Shown: positions 7,911-16,882, counted from the first letter of the stretch. The stretch is DNA of 64,000 nt from Flagellimonas nanhaiensis (GCF_003382275.1 NZ_QTJX01000002.1:744001-808000); one strand, 5' to 3'. Numbers and translations are program-made. The notes: generated by a model not told the origin, from the sequence alone.

Positions 7911-8960
7911 TTAGACATCGTCATAGTCTACAGTAAGTGTTGGGGTCAGAGGATGTGCCTGACAAGTTAAAATCAAACCTTCTGCAATTTCCCCATCGGT
8001 CAAGATTTGATTTTTCACCATTTCCGCTTTTCCTTCCTTTATTCTGGCAATGCAGCTACTGCAGACCCCACCTTGACAAGAGTAAGGCGCATTAATATCT
8101 TCCTTCAAGACTGCATCAAGAACCAGTTGTTTTTTGTCCATGACCAATGAAAAGGCTTCATCATCTACAATAACCTCTACCTTGGTTTTACCTTCTAGGT
8201 CGTCGGCAATGGTATCCTCTTCGGATGAGCTGGTAAATAGCTCGAACAGTATTTTCTGTTCCTCTACGCCGATTTTCTTTAAACTGTCTTTTACGGTCTC
8301 GATCATTTCCTCAGGACCACACAGATAGAAAGCATCAAAAGAGGTGTCCTTGAACTTGTTTTTGACGACATAATTAACCGTTGAGGTCTCTATCCGTCCA
8401 AAAAGAGCTCCTTCTTCTTGAGATCGGCTATAAAGACGTTGAACAAAAAACCTATTGGTATATTTATCGTGGAGGTCCTGAATCTCTTTTAGGTACATGG
8501 TTTCTGAGGGAGTCTGGTTCCCAAAAACCAGAACAAACGTACTTTCTGGATTGCTTTCCAATACGGTTTGGGCAATACTCATTATGGGAGTGATACCACT
8601 TCCTGCTGCAAAAGCGGCTATGTTTTTTGGAGTGGAATCATTGTTGAAAACAAAACGTCCTTCGGGTAGCATCACCTCTAAAGTGTCTCCCGTCTGTAAT
8701 TGCTCGTTGGCGAATACAGAAAAAGTACCATTCGGCATTTTCTTGATTCCCACAGTAAGCTTTTCTGAGGATGGGGCAGAGGAAATGGAATATGCCCTTC
8801 GAACCTCCTCACCATTGATGGTATGTTTTAGGGTAATATATTGGCCTGGGACAAAAGAAAATGTTTCTTTAAGATTTTCTGGGATTTCAAATGTCAGGGC
8901 AACAGCATTTGGTGTTAAGGAGTCAACAGCAGAGATTTTTAATGCGTGAAATTCGCTCAT
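7911..8960 (-). CDS. Ferredoxin-NAD(P)H reductase-like flavoprotein with C-terminal 2Fe-2S domain (PaaE-like)
   Basis: This 349-residue three-domain electron transferase has an FAD-binding barrel with RAYS (55-58), an NAD(P)-binding domain with AGSGITPIMS (119-128) and YLCGPEEMI, and a plant-type ferredoxin domain with C295, C300, C303 and C333. The order is that of PaaE, the reductase of phenylacetyl-CoA epoxidase, and of related oxygenase reductases. No paaABCD genes are in the window, so its partner is unknown and it may be a general ferredoxin reductase. Confidence 0.88.
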   Translation of the reverse strand: MSEFHALKISAVDSLTPNAVALTFEIPENLKETFSFVPGQYITLKHTINGEEVRRAYSISSAPSSEKLTVGIKKMPNGTFSVFANEQLQTGDTLEVMLPEGRFVFNNDSTPKNIAAFAAGSGITPIMSIAQTVLESNPESTFVLVFGNQTPSETMYLKEIQDLHDKYTNRFFVQRLYSRSQEEGALFGRIETSTVNYVVKNKFKDTSFDAFYLCGPEEMIETVKDSLKKIGVEEQKILFELFTSSSEEDTIADDLEGKTKVEVIVDDEAFSLVMDKKQLVLDAVLKEDINAPYSCQGGVCSSCIARIKEGKAEMVKNQILTDGEIAEGLILTCQAHPLTPTLTVDYDDV

Positions 8961-8976
8961 GAAAACAATTTTGGTG

Positions 8977-8984
8977 CAAAACTA
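8977..8984 (-). promoter_or_regulatory. Promoter -7 element for the PaaE-like reductase
   Basis: Read on the minus strand this is TAGTTTTG, a full match to TAnnTTTG, 17 bp upstream of the start at 8960. No convincing TTG was found at the -33 distance, so only the -7 element is called. Confidence 0.4.
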
Positions 8985-9091
8985 AGGATTCGGAATATCT
9001 TTTTCATTCGATTTTAAAACTTTGGCCTTTATAAACTTCGTTCTACACCAATCAAATTCAAAAACTACCATCTACAGTCAGTTTGAGGTAT

Positions 9092-9116
9092 AAAAAAAGC
9101 ACCGCTATGCGGTGCT
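9092..9116 (-). terminator. Intrinsic terminator after the NTF2-like gene
   Basis: A perfect 8-bp stem (AGCACCGC/GCGGTGCT) with a 3-bp loop, followed on the minus strand by six T (the A run at 9092-9097). It lies 24 bp downstream of the stop of the gene at 9140. Confidence 0.85.
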
Positions 9117-9139
9117 ACAATTTTAGATTATCAAGGTTT

Positions 9140-9508
9140 CTAGAACATAGCAGAGGGATCGTAAAAGAACTGGGCCTTTTTGATTTTCCCACCTTCTACT
9201 TGATACATACAAAACTCTTCCATGTTGACTCTTCCTCCTTGTTTGAAGGTGACATCGCTGGTCATGGGCACCACAAAGTGATTGCCGACTACCATGGGGT
9301 CTCCAACAGTTCCTCCGTGGGCTTCTTCAATGTTACTGGCCCATTGGGCATATCCTTGAATAATGTTCGGCAGGCCTTCGGTACGTTCGTTGGGTACACC
9401 GGGCATTTCCATGCTTACTGCATCATCTGCATATAGGCCATATGCTTCTTCATATTTACCTTCTCTACAAAGGCTTACCAATTTGTCTGCGACTTCTTGT
9501 GTTGTCAT
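9140..9508 (-). CDS. NTF2-like / SnoaL-type protein
   Basis: This 122-residue protein has the cone-shaped NTF2-like alpha+beta fold: an N-terminal helix pair (ADKLVSLCREGKYEEAYGLYADDAVSM) followed by beta strands ending KIKKAQFFYDPSAMF. Proteins of this size are annotated as SnoaL-like or nuclear transport factor 2 family; some are isomerases, many have no known activity. It is monocistronic and has its own terminator. Confidence 0.8.
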   Translation of the reverse strand: MTTQEVADKLVSLCREGKYEEAYGLYADDAVSMEMPGVPNERTEGLPNIIQGYAQWASNIEEAHGGTVGDPMVVGNHFVVPMTSDVTFKQGGRVNMEEFCMYQVEGGKIKKAQFFYDPSAMF

Positions 9509-9548
9509 TTTAGTTGCTGTTTTTATGATTAATAAATAAACTCTTGGG

Positions 9549-10208
9549 TCAATTGAATGCTTGGTTCAGATAGGCGTTCAGTGGTTTTATTGCTTCAAAA
9601 TGAACCATAATTTCTTCACTTAGTCCATTGCCATTGTAAAAAGGTTCCAAAGGAAATTCGGCCATGGCATAAAACTGTTTGTTGTAGATCAAATCCGTTT
9701 TTTCAGCAATGGGCAAAAAACCCTTGTCCAATCTTTTGGCTTTTTCACCTCGGAGCCTTCCAAAATTTTGTACAAAGTTGGTGGCCTCCACTATGTTGTT
9801 TATTTCTTTCGGGTCGCAAGAAATAAGTTCACGTATCTTCTTAAGTTCTGGTCCGCGTAACATAAACAGCCCACCACCCACATGGATATTGGCGGCATCA
9901 ATCCCCAAATAATATCCAGGAAGGACGGATTTCTTACCAAATGGTGAAAACCCAGCTTTTACGATAGTGTGGTAAGGCGTTTTGTCTTTTGAAAATCGGA
10001 TATCCCGATTTATTCTGAACATGGCCTTTTTGGGATCGGGGAGAATTCTTGAATCCCATTCACAAAGGCTGGGCAATAATTCTTCCAGTAAATTCAAAAA
10101 CGGAGTTTTTAGCTCATTTTCGTATCGTTTTTTATTGGCTTGAAACCAATCTTTATGATTGTTTTTGGCCAGGTCCAATAGAAAGGAACTAAAATCCTGG
10201 GTAATCAT
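9549..10208 (-). CDS. DUF2461 domain-containing protein
   Basis: This 219-residue protein matches DUF2461 (TIGR02453): FLLDLAKNNHKDWFQANKKRYE at the N-terminus, MFRINRDIRFSKDKTPYHT in the middle, and GGGLFMLRGPELKKIRE later. The start at 10208 overlaps the upstream stop (10205) by 4 bp in an ATGA junction, so the two genes are translationally coupled. Function is unknown. Confidence 0.85.
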   Translation of the reverse strand: MITQDFSSFLLDLAKNNHKDWFQANKKRYENELKTPFLNLLEELLPSLCEWDSRILPDPKKAMFRINRDIRFSKDKTPYHTIVKAGFSPFGKKSVLPGYYLGIDAANIHVGGGLFMLRGPELKKIRELISCDPKEINNIVEATNFVQNFGRLRGEKAKRLDKGFLPIAEKTDLIYNKQFYAMAEFPLEPFYNGNGLSEEIMVHFEAIKPLNAYLNQAFN

Positions 10209-10522
10209 GATGCTCTCATTATTTCGGTTAAAGCCACCTGGGTCAGATTGTCCCAATGGTGATGCTGGCCAAAACCAACCTCATACCATCCTGAAAGCGG
10301 TTTCTTGCTCTTAAAAGGACTGAACTCGGTCATTTCCATATCAAGCTTGTCAACTGGGTACTCTTTTCCCAATCTAAAAACCATATTGTTGGTTCTGGAA
10401 TAAAAGGCAAAAACCTTTCCTTTATAATGTATGGCAGGTGAGCTCATCATTTTCCCTTCTGTCACAAATTCGTGCTTTATGCACATGGTTGACCGTATTT
10501 CCAAAAACTTTTCGTATTCCAT
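10205..10522 (-). CDS. TfoX N-terminal-like small protein
   Basis: This 105-residue protein has a core (SPAIHYKGKVFAFYSR..NMVFRLGKEYPVD..., then PLSGWYEVGF) resembling the TfoX_N/YjbR-like fold, which recurs as small stand-alone proteins in Bacteroidota. The start at 10522 is chosen over 10597 because a TAGTTTTG -7 element lies at 10536-10529. That leaves almost no leader, so a start at the internal Met 37 bases further in cannot be excluded. It is coupled to DUF2461. Confidence 0.6.
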   Translation of the reverse strand: MEYEKFLEIRSTMCIKHEFVTEGKMMSSPAIHYKGKVFAFYSRTNNMVFRLGKEYPVDKLDMEMTEFSPFKSKKPLSGWYEVGFGQHHHWDNLTQVALTEIMRAS

Positions 10523-10528
10523 TTGTTC

Positions 10529-10536
10529 CAAAACTA
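10529..10536 (-). promoter_or_regulatory. Promoter -7 element (minus strand)
   Basis: TAGTTTTG on the minus strand, a full TAnnTTTG match 6 bp before the assigned start of the TfoX-like gene. If used, the transcript would be nearly leaderless. A chance match is possible. Confidence 0.3.
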
Positions 10537-10584
10537 CAAAAGAGGAAAAAGCACCGTAAAGGGCAAATAAGACACTTTTAAGGG

Positions 10585-10615
10585 TTGATTCTGCCAAGTT
10601 TTACCGCTACATTTA
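10585..10615 (+). promoter_or_regulatory. Promoter for the GlxA-type regulator
   Basis: TTG at 10585-10587, a 20-bp spacer and TACATTTA at 10608-10615 (7 of 8 to TAnnTTTG). The start codon at 10636 is about 20 bp downstream. Confidence 0.45.
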
Positions 10616-10635
10616 TACCTCTAAAACCGCTGATA

Positions 10636-11649
10636 ATGAAACATGTAAGCATATTAGTCCCTAAAGGGAATGCCATTTTAAGTAATGTTGTGGGGCCATT
10701 TAAGATATTGATGGCCGCCAACCAGTTTTTAAAACAAGCGGAACAGAGGACAGATGATTCTTATGACATTCATTTAGTTGGGTTGGAAAAAGAATATTCC
10801 CTTTACAACGGAATGTTCAGCATTCACTGTGAGAAGAGCCTTGATGATATTGAAAAAACAGACTTGGTATTGATTCCGGCGTTAAGGCCCGATAAAATGA
10901 TTGAGGACCTGGATGCAAACAATGATTTTATTCCATGGATTTTAAATCAGCGCAACGTGCATGGCGCAGAGGTGGCCAGTATGTGCATGGGTGCGTTCCT
11001 GTTGGCACGTACAGGTTTGGTTGATGGTAAACAATGCGCTACCCACTGGGCAGGAATGGAAATGTTCAGAAATATGTTTCCCCAGGTCAATCTGGTGTCG
11101 AATAAGATTGTAACCGAAGAGGACGGCATATACACCAGCGGGGGCGCCTTTTCATTTTTGAACCTTATGCTGCACCTTATAGAAAAATATAGCGGGAGAG
11201 CTGCTGCAATTTATATCTCCAAGTTTTTTGAAATTGATATGGACCGGGTGGACCAAAACCAATTCGCCATCTTTCAAGGTCAAAAGGATCATGGAGACGA
11301 AGCAATAAAAGAGGCGCAGAAGTATATTGAGAGCAATATCCAACACAAGATATCCGTGGAGCAATTGGCAAAAAAATATGCCATAAGTAGTCGCAACTTT
11401 GTCCGAAGATTTAAGAAAGCCACTCAAAATACTCCTTTGGAGTATATACAACGGGTAAAAATAGAAGCCGCTAAAAGAAGTTTGGAATCTACCCAGAACA
11501 ATGTCAACGAAGTCATGTACCAAGTGGGCTATGCCGACCAGAAAGCCTTTCGTACGGTTTTTAAAAAGTATGTAGGGATATCACCTGTTGCTTATAAGGC
11601 AAAATACAACCGGAGCAGGACAGTTTTTGAACGTCCCACTGCCTGGTAA
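10636..11649 (+). CDS. GlxA family transcriptional regulator (DJ-1/PfpI domain plus AraC HTH)
   Basis: This 337-residue protein has a DJ-1/PfpI-like domain (about 1-185; nucleophile-elbow Cys117 in ASMCMGAFLLA) and a C-terminal AraC double helix-turn-helix (about 225-325; ISVEQLAKKYAISSRNFVRRF, then NVNEVMYQVGYADQKAFRTVF). GlxA-type proteins usually sense small metabolites; the effector and targets are unknown. An in-frame ATG at 10585 is rejected because it lies at the predicted -33 element. The divergent coupled pair at 10205-9549 is a candidate target. Confidence 0.9.
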   Translation: MKHVSILVPKGNAILSNVVGPFKILMAANQFLKQAEQRTDDSYDIHLVGLEKEYSLYNGMFSIHCEKSLDDIEKTDLVLIPALRPDKMIEDLDANNDFIPWILNQRNVHGAEVASMCMGAFLLARTGLVDGKQCATHWAGMEMFRNMFPQVNLVSNKIVTEEDGIYTSGGAFSFLNLMLHLIEKYSGRAAAIYISKFFEIDMDRVDQNQFAIFQGQKDHGDEAIKEAQKYIESNIQHKISVEQLAKKYAISSRNFVRRFKKATQNTPLEYIQRVKIEAAKRSLESTQNNVNEVMYQVGYADQKAFRTVFKKYVGISPVAYKAKYNRSRTVFERPTAW

Positions 11650-11764
11650 ATATCCGTAAATGTCCAATGTTTCTTCTGGTAGGTGAAAAAATTGCATTTT
11701 ATCGATGAGCCTTATAATATTCTGGATGTTTTTTAGTTAAGGTTAGATACGATCAGCAATAGTT

Positions 11765-14323
11765 TTGAAGCTTCAGCATAAAATTTTATCGGTAGTTACC
11801 TTATCAACCTTGATTCTTGGTTCCTGTTCCACTAAAAAGGATGCCTTTATCAATAGAAATTGGCATGCTCTCAATACCAAGTACAATACCCTATATAATG
11901 GTAACATAGCCTTTGAACTAGGACGCGAGGAATTGAATTCCAGTTATCGTGATGACTACTGGGAAGTGCTTCCCGTGGAACGCCTTCAGGTAACGGATGA
12001 GATTAAACTGGATTCTGAGGACAATAACCCCAACTTTATACTTGCCGAGGAAAAGGCCACAAAGGCCATCCAAAAGCACAGTATGGACATTAAAGATGAA
12101 GAGCGCAATCCACAAACGGATGAGGCCTTTCTTCTTTTGGGCAAGGCACGGTACTTTGACCAACGCTATATTCCGGCACTGGAAGCCTTTAATTACGTAC
12201 TTCGAAAATATACGGAGAGCAACAAGCTGAACGAAGCTACCATCTGGAGGGAAAAGACCAATATGCGTTTGGACAATCCAGAAGTGGCGATCAAAAATCT
12301 AAAAAGGCTTTTTAAGTTTGAATCACTCAAGGACCAGGAATATGCAGATGCAAATGCGGTTTTGGCGCAGTGCTTCATCAACCTTAAAGCTCCAGATACT
12401 GCAATTCAAAAACTAAAGATTGCCCAGGCATACACCAAAAAGAGCGCGGAAAAGGGAAGATACCTATTTATTATAGGGCAATTGTATAATAATTTGGGGT
12501 TCAAGGACAGCGCCAATTATGCATATGACAAAGTAATTGCCCTGAACAGAAGATCTCCAAGGGTCTATATGATCAATGCGCACCTCAAGAAAATTCAGAA
12601 TACCGAGATTACTTCAACCAACAAAGAGGATTTGTTGGAGTATCTGACGGATTTGGAAGAAAATCGAGAGAACAGGCCCTTTTTGGATAAGATCTATAGG
12701 GAAATTGCCCAATTCCATTTGGCGAACCAATCAGATAGTATAGCATTGGCCTATTACAATAAATCTCTTAGGGCCACTCCTCAGGAAGAACGAAAACTAA
12801 ATGCCCTGAACTATCAGAGTCTTGCCGATTATTATTTTGACAAGGATGAATATAAAACCTCAGGAGCATACTATGATAGTACATTGACCAATCTTGTTGT
12901 AAACAGCAAGAAGTATAGGAACATCAAAAAGAAATTGGACAATCTTGAGGACGTCATCAAGTATGAGGATATTGTCCAGCACGCGGATAGCGTAATCACC
13001 ATTTATGAAATGCCCGAGGCAGAGCGCAAGGCATATTTTGAAGATTATATTGCCGAACTAAAACGCAAACAAGAAGAGGAAGCAGAAGCAGAATTGAAAA
13101 GAACCAACGCAGGGTTCGCGGCTTTTGCGGAAAGCCAAGGGGGCAAACAGAACAAGGGAAAGTTCTATTTCTATAATATTACCAGTTTGGGATATGGAAG
13201 GAATGATTTTAAAACCCAATGGGGAGACCGAACACTGGAAGATGATTGGAGATGGAGCAATAAAGCTCGTACTTTGGTTTCCGAGGCAACCGGAACAGAA
13301 GTAACATCTACAGGTCAGAATGTGGAAGACCTTACCGATGACCAAAAATTCTCTTTAGATTTTTATCTGGAACAAATACCTACCGATGTAGCAGAGATCG
13401 ACAGTTTAAGGACCGAAAGAAATTTTGCGAACTATCAGTTGGGATTGATTTACAAAGAAAAGTTTAAGGACAATCTTTTGGCAGCGTCCAAATTGGAACG
13501 AGTATTGGCCTCAAATCCAGAAGAACGATTGGTTTTACCATCAAAATACAACCTTTACAAAATTTATGAGGAGTCGGGCAGTCCATTAATGGACAATATG
13601 AAACAGGACATTATTGCCAATCATCCTGACACAAGATATGCAGAGATTCTTCTGAATCCACAGGCAGTTTTGGAAGGAAATACGGACAGTCCCGATGCGC
13701 ACTACACTTCCCTCTTCAAGCTATATCAACAACAAGAATACCTGCAGGTAATAACAGGTTCAGAAAATTATATCAGCAGATATACCGGAGACCCCATTGT
13801 TCCTAAGTTTGAAATGCTAAAAGCAAATTCCATAGGTCGCCTACAAGGGTATGAGGCCTTTAAAGAAGCCTTAAACTATGTAGCATTGACCTATCCAAAC
13901 AATCCGGAAGGAAAAAAAGCGGAAGAAATGGTTTCGGAACAATTACCAAAATTGGAGAACCAGCAATTCTCACCAGAGACCGACACCGCTTCCAAAGGAA
14001 ATTGGAAAGTAGTGTTCCCATTTAAAATAAGGGACAACGAAAAAGCGTTAGAACTAAAGAAGCGACTGGAAGAGGTCGTTAAAGATCTAAACTATAAGAA
14101 CATAATTTCAAAGGATATCTACAACCTGGAAGATCAGTTTGTTGTAGTGCACGGATTTAGATCTAAAGACTTTGCCCTGGGCTTTGCGGAGCTCATAAAA
14201 AACAACAGGGATTACCGGATCAAAGATGAGAATTTTGTAGTTTTATCAAACAATTACAAGATCATTCAGGTCCATAAAAACTTAAAATCATACAAAGCAC
14301 AAATTTTAACCCCAAAACCCTAG
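11765..14323 (+). CDS. sprE: SprE/PorW-type TPR lipoprotein of the type IX secretion system
   Basis: This 852-residue lipoprotein starts at TTG 11765. It has a signal peptide and lipobox LILGSC (Cys21), then long TPR arrays (for example ALEAFNYVLRKYTES and AQCFINLKAPDTAIQKL), an acidic coiled stretch near residues 410-450, and a C-terminal domain. Length, the N-terminal STKKDAFINRNWHALNTKYN motif and the position before a bactofilin and the ATP synthase operon match SprE of Flavobacterium (PorW in Porphyromonas). That periplasmic protein is needed for T9SS secretion and gliding. Upstream frame stops leave no ATG alternative before the lipobox. Confidence 0.85.
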   Translation: MKLQHKILSVVTLSTLILGSCSTKKDAFINRNWHALNTKYNTLYNGNIAFELGREELNSSYRDDYWEVLPVERLQVTDEIKLDSEDNNPNFILAEEKATKAIQKHSMDIKDEERNPQTDEAFLLLGKARYFDQRYIPALEAFNYVLRKYTESNKLNEATIWREKTNMRLDNPEVAIKNLKRLFKFESLKDQEYADANAVLAQCFINLKAPDTAIQKLKIAQAYTKKSAEKGRYLFIIGQLYNNLGFKDSANYAYDKVIALNRRSPRVYMINAHLKKIQNTEITSTNKEDLLEYLTDLEENRENRPFLDKIYREIAQFHLANQSDSIALAYYNKSLRATPQEERKLNALNYQSLADYYFDKDEYKTSGAYYDSTLTNLVVNSKKYRNIKKKLDNLEDVIKYEDIVQHADSVITIYEMPEAERKAYFEDYIAELKRKQEEEAEAELKRTNAGFAAFAESQGGKQNKGKFYFYNITSLGYGRNDFKTQWGDRTLEDDWRWSNKARTLVSEATGTEVTSTGQNVEDLTDDQKFSLDFYLEQIPTDVAEIDSLRTERNFANYQLGLIYKEKFKDNLLAASKLERVLASNPEERLVLPSKYNLYKIYEESGSPLMDNMKQDIIANHPDTRYAEILLNPQAVLEGNTDSPDAHYTSLFKLYQQQEYLQVITGSENYISRYTGDPIVPKFEMLKANSIGRLQGYEAFKEALNYVALTYPNNPEGKKAEEMVSEQLPKLENQQFSPETDTASKGNWKVVFPFKIRDNEKALELKKRLEEVVKDLNYKNIISKDIYNLEDQFVVVHGFRSKDFALGFAELIKNNRDYRIKDENFVVLSNNYKIIQVHKNLKSYKAQILTPKP

Positions 14324-14329
14324 AACACG

Positions 14330-14752
14330 ATGTTTTCTGACAACAAAAAACCACGACCTATGACAGAATTTGGAGGACAGCCCAACAGAATAGAGAAGAA
14401 CACAAAAATAAAAGGTGATATTACTTCAGAGGCTGATTTCAGGATAGATGGCAAACTGGAAGGCAATGTAACCACTTCAGGCAAGGTGGTCATTGGCAAA
14501 GATGGCTATATCAACGGAAAAGTTGAATGTGTAAATGCAGATATTGAAGGAAAGTTCAATGGAGAACTTCATGTTAAGGACCTGCTTTCTCTTAAATCCT
14601 CAGCTGTTATTGAAGGCACCGTGAGTGTGTCCAAATTGGCCGTGGAACCGGGTGCAACCTTTAATGCGGCCTGTACCATGGGCAAGGGAGTTGGCGCTCC
14701 TACCCACAAAATACAGCCCTCTAAAGCTAATGAACCAGCAAAAGTCTCCTAA
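14330..14752 (+). CDS. Bactofilin family polymer-forming cytoskeletal protein
   Basis: This 140-residue protein has a central beta-helix of short repeats (KIKGDITSEADFRIDGKLEG, VTTSGKVVIGKDGYINGKVE, and so on; about residues 25-115) with disordered, Pro-rich ends, which is the bactofilin plan. Bactofilins polymerise without nucleotide and act as scaffolds at the membrane. The gene is 6 bp after sprE and overlaps atpZ by 23 bp, so it is part of the same transcript. Confidence 0.9.
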   Translation: MFSDNKKPRPMTEFGGQPNRIEKNTKIKGDITSEADFRIDGKLEGNVTTSGKVVIGKDGYINGKVECVNADIEGKFNGELHVKDLLSLKSSAVIEGTVSVSKLAVEPGATFNAACTMGKGVGAPTHKIQPSKANEPAKVS

Positions 14753-14957
14753 GAACAGCGGTTTCAAGAACGCTGCCATTCTTTCGGGCATCGCGTTTGA
14801 AATGGGCATCATAATCTATTTGTCCGTTCAGGGAGGAAAATGGCTCGACGCTGAATATCAAAACGAGAAAAATATTTTTACGGTAATTGCCACTCTGTTA
14901 GGGGTGGCAATTTCAATTTGGGTAGTTTTGCAACAGTTAAAACGGATAAAATACTGA
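14730..14957 (+). CDS. AtpZ/AtpI family protein
   Basis: This 75-residue protein has two membrane helices (AAILSGIAFEMGIIIYLSVQ and IFTVIATLLGVAISIWVVLQQL), the usual AtpZ/AtpI layout. Such proteins help c-ring assembly or move Mg/Ca. The start at 14730 (MNQQKSPKNSGFK) gives the family length; it overlaps the bactofilin 3' end by 23 bp. The stop overlaps the next start by one base (TGATG), so translation is coupled. Confidence 0.85.
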   Translation: MNQQKSPKNSGFKNAAILSGIAFEMGIIIYLSVQGGKWLDAEYQNEKNIFTVIATLLGVAISIWVVLQQLKRIKY

Positions 14958-15364
14958 TGTCAAAACTCAATTTGCTCACCAAGTTCATTCTACTTCTTAT
15001 TGTATTGCTGACTATCTCCTTTGGAGCCCACCTTTTTGTAATGTCGGCAAAAGGCCTTCCCCTTTTTGAAAACCTTATTGTTAGATCCTATGTGGTCAAT
15101 GGCATTTTGGCCGTGATCATTTATGGGCTGTTGTATCGTTTTCGCGAAAAATTCAAAAATCAGATTGGATTTTTGTTCATGGGGGGTAGCTTTATAAAGT
15201 TCATCTTTTTCTTCCTGCTTTTCTACCCTACCTATAAGAGCGATGGAGAAATGTCCAGTCCCGAATTTGCTGCTTTTTTTGTTCCTTATGCAATTGCACT
15301 TTTTTTGGAGACCTATTTTACTTCTAAAATGCTCAAAAGCCTAGAGGAATCCAATAAAAAATAA
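14957..15364 (+). CDS. Small membrane protein of the ATP synthase operon (DUF6168-like)
   Basis: This 135-residue protein has four hydrophobic segments (FILLLIVLLTISFGAHLFV; NGILAVIIYGLL; FMGGSFIKFIFFFLLF; AFFVPYAIALFLETYF). In Flavobacteriia an uncharacterised membrane protein of this size, which I recall as DUF6168, sits between atpZ and atpB. Its place suggests the role of AtpI, that is, helping assemble the c-ring, but I see no AtpI signature. The family name is from memory. Confidence 0.65.
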   Translation: MSKLNLLTKFILLLIVLLTISFGAHLFVMSAKGLPLFENLIVRSYVVNGILAVIIYGLLYRFREKFKNQIGFLFMGGSFIKFIFFFLLFYPTYKSDGEMSSPEFAAFFVPYAIALFLETYFTSKMLKSLEESNKK

Positions 15365-15424
15365 AGCACTCAAGATCCTCAAAAATAAAAGTTTGAAAGC
15401 TTTTTTCTTTTTAAGAGAATGGCT

Positions 15425-15432
15425 TACATTTG
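15425..15432 (+). promoter_or_regulatory. Promoter -7 element upstream of atpB
   Basis: TACATTTG is an exact TAnnTTTG match 34 bp before the atpB start at 15467. A start near 15439 would exclude the in-frame ATG at 15419. No TTG lies at the normal -33 distance (a TTTG at 15392 is 29 bp away). Confidence 0.4.
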
Positions 15433-15466
15433 CACCGATTTTGAGAGACCGATATTTTTGAGCGAA

Positions 15467-16600
15467 ATGCGAAAAACTTTTTTTACAAGATTTCTTCTTG
15501 TCGCCGCACTTTTTTTGTCCCAGACCACTTTCGCCAGTGAAAAAGAAAACGAGCACAACGAACACGGCAAGGATTTAAAAACAGAAATTAAGGAATACAT
15601 CGCCCATCACCTTCAGGATGCACATGATTTTTCTTTGTTTTCCTACACCAAAGAAAATGGAGAACACAAGTATGTTGGTTTTCCGTTGCCTATTATTTTA
15701 TGGGACAATAATGGGTTAAAGGTCTTTTCCTCTTCAAAATTCCATCACGGTGAAACTTTGGCTGAAGTTGATGGCAACTATTACAAGCTTTATCATAGCA
15801 AGATATATAAAACAGATGCAGAAGGGACCATCCATTATGATGAAGACCACCATGCTACCAATGTAAAGCCTTTGGACTTTTCCATAACTAAAAACGTGGT
15901 GATGATTATCGTGACCGGCTTGTTGATGTTGTGGTTGTTTTCCAGTTTGGCAAAATCCTATGGCAAGAACAACGGTATTCCAACTGGAGCTGGCCGTTTC
16001 TTCGAACCCATAGTCCTATATATAAGGGATGACATTGCAAGACCCAACATTGGGGAAAAACGATACAAGAAATATATGCCCTTCTTGTTGACCATCTTTT
16101 TCTTTATCTGGTTCTTGAACATTTTTGGGTTAACACCACTTGGGGTCAACGTGACAGGAAACATTGCCATTACAGTTTCTTTGGCAATCATGACTTTCTT
16201 GATTACCAATTTTACAGGAACCAAGGATTACTGGATGCACCAGTTCGATCCTCTTGGAAAGTCATTGCCCTGGTATGGTAAAATCCCATTGTATATTATT
16301 TTGGTCCCAATAGAATTGTTGGGGTTGATTATTAAGCCGTTTTCATTATTGATACGTTTGTACGCAAACATGCAGGCGGGACACATTGTATTGATGAGCT
16401 TGATTGGTTTGATGTTCATATTTAAAAGTTGGATAGGTAGCCCGTTGTCCTTTGGATTGGCATTTGCCATTTCATTGATTGAAGTATTGGTGGCCTTGTT
16501 GCAAGCTTATATTTTCACCATGTTGTCCGCGCTTTACTTTGGATTTGCCTCCGAGGAACATGAGCACGACCATGAACATGAGGCAGAGGTTGCCCATTAA
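15467..16600 (+). CDS. atpB: F0F1 ATP synthase subunit a
   Basis: This 377-residue proton-channel subunit has the conserved Arg in the helix PFSLLIRLYANMQAGH, several transmembrane helices from about residue 140, and a final helix before a His/Glu-rich tail (SEEHEHDHEHEAEVAH). An N-terminal signal peptide (MRKTFFTRFLLVAALFLSQTTFA) and a ~110-residue periplasmic region rich in His come before the channel. I recall this extension from Bacteroidota a-subunits; E. coli AtpB lacks it. It is the first structural gene of the operon. Confidence 0.95.
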   Translation: MRKTFFTRFLLVAALFLSQTTFASEKENEHNEHGKDLKTEIKEYIAHHLQDAHDFSLFSYTKENGEHKYVGFPLPIILWDNNGLKVFSSSKFHHGETLAEVDGNYYKLYHSKIYKTDAEGTIHYDEDHHATNVKPLDFSITKNVVMIIVTGLLMLWLFSSLAKSYGKNNGIPTGAGRFFEPIVLYIRDDIARPNIGEKRYKKYMPFLLTIFFFIWFLNIFGLTPLGVNVTGNIAITVSLAIMTFLITNFTGTKDYWMHQFDPLGKSLPWYGKIPLYIILVPIELLGLIIKPFSLLIRLYANMQAGHIVLMSLIGLMFIFKSWIGSPLSFGLAFAISLIEVLVALLQAYIFTMLSALYFGFASEEHEHDHEHEAEVAH

Positions 16601-16610
16601 TTAAAAGAAT

Positions 16611-16635
16611 GTCACCCTGAGCTTGTCGAAGGGTC
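16611..16635. repeat. REP-like intergenic element (GTCACCCTGAGC type)
   Basis: GTCACCCTGAGCTTGTCGAAGGGT contains ACCCT/AGGGT inverted arms. It is related to the GTCATTCC/GTCATCC elements at 19585 and 31034, and lies in the 71-bp atpB-atpE spacer. This looks like the short palindromic repeats scattered through many flavobacterial genomes. Confidence 0.55.
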
Positions 16636-16671
16636 TAAATATTGAATATTTAATTTTTAAACTAGATAGAT

Positions 16672-16863
16672 ATGGAAATTCCAGTAATGGTAGGTGCAGG
16701 TTTGGTAGTAATTGGTGTAGGTCTTGGTATCGGTAGAATCGGTGGTTCTGCTATGGAGGCTATCGCCCGTCAGCCTGAAGCTTACGGAAAAATCCAAACA
16801 GCGATGTTGATTGCAGCAGCGTTGATTGAAGGTATTGGTTTTGCTGCCCTATTTGCAGTATAA
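16672..16863 (+). CDS. atpE: F0F1 ATP synthase subunit c
   Basis: This 63-residue hairpin of two membrane helices has the Gly-rich first helix (GAGLVVIGVGLGIGRIGG), the polar loop ARQPEAYGKI and the ion-binding Glu in AAALIEGIGF of helix 2. I see no obvious sodium-site signature, so proton coupling is assumed. It is shorter than the ~80-residue enterobacterial protein. A strong hairpin follows at 16883-16903. Confidence 0.95.
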   Translation: MEIPVMVGAGLVVIGVGLGIGRIGGSAMEAIARQPEAYGKIQTAMLIAAALIEGIGFAALFAV

Positions 16864-16882
16864 TCAGACCCACAAAGTAAAG

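Noticed and set aside
11760-11767. TAGTTTTG before sprE as a promoter
   Set aside because: It overlaps the only usable start codon (TTG 11765), so a transcript from it would lack the start; probably a chance match.
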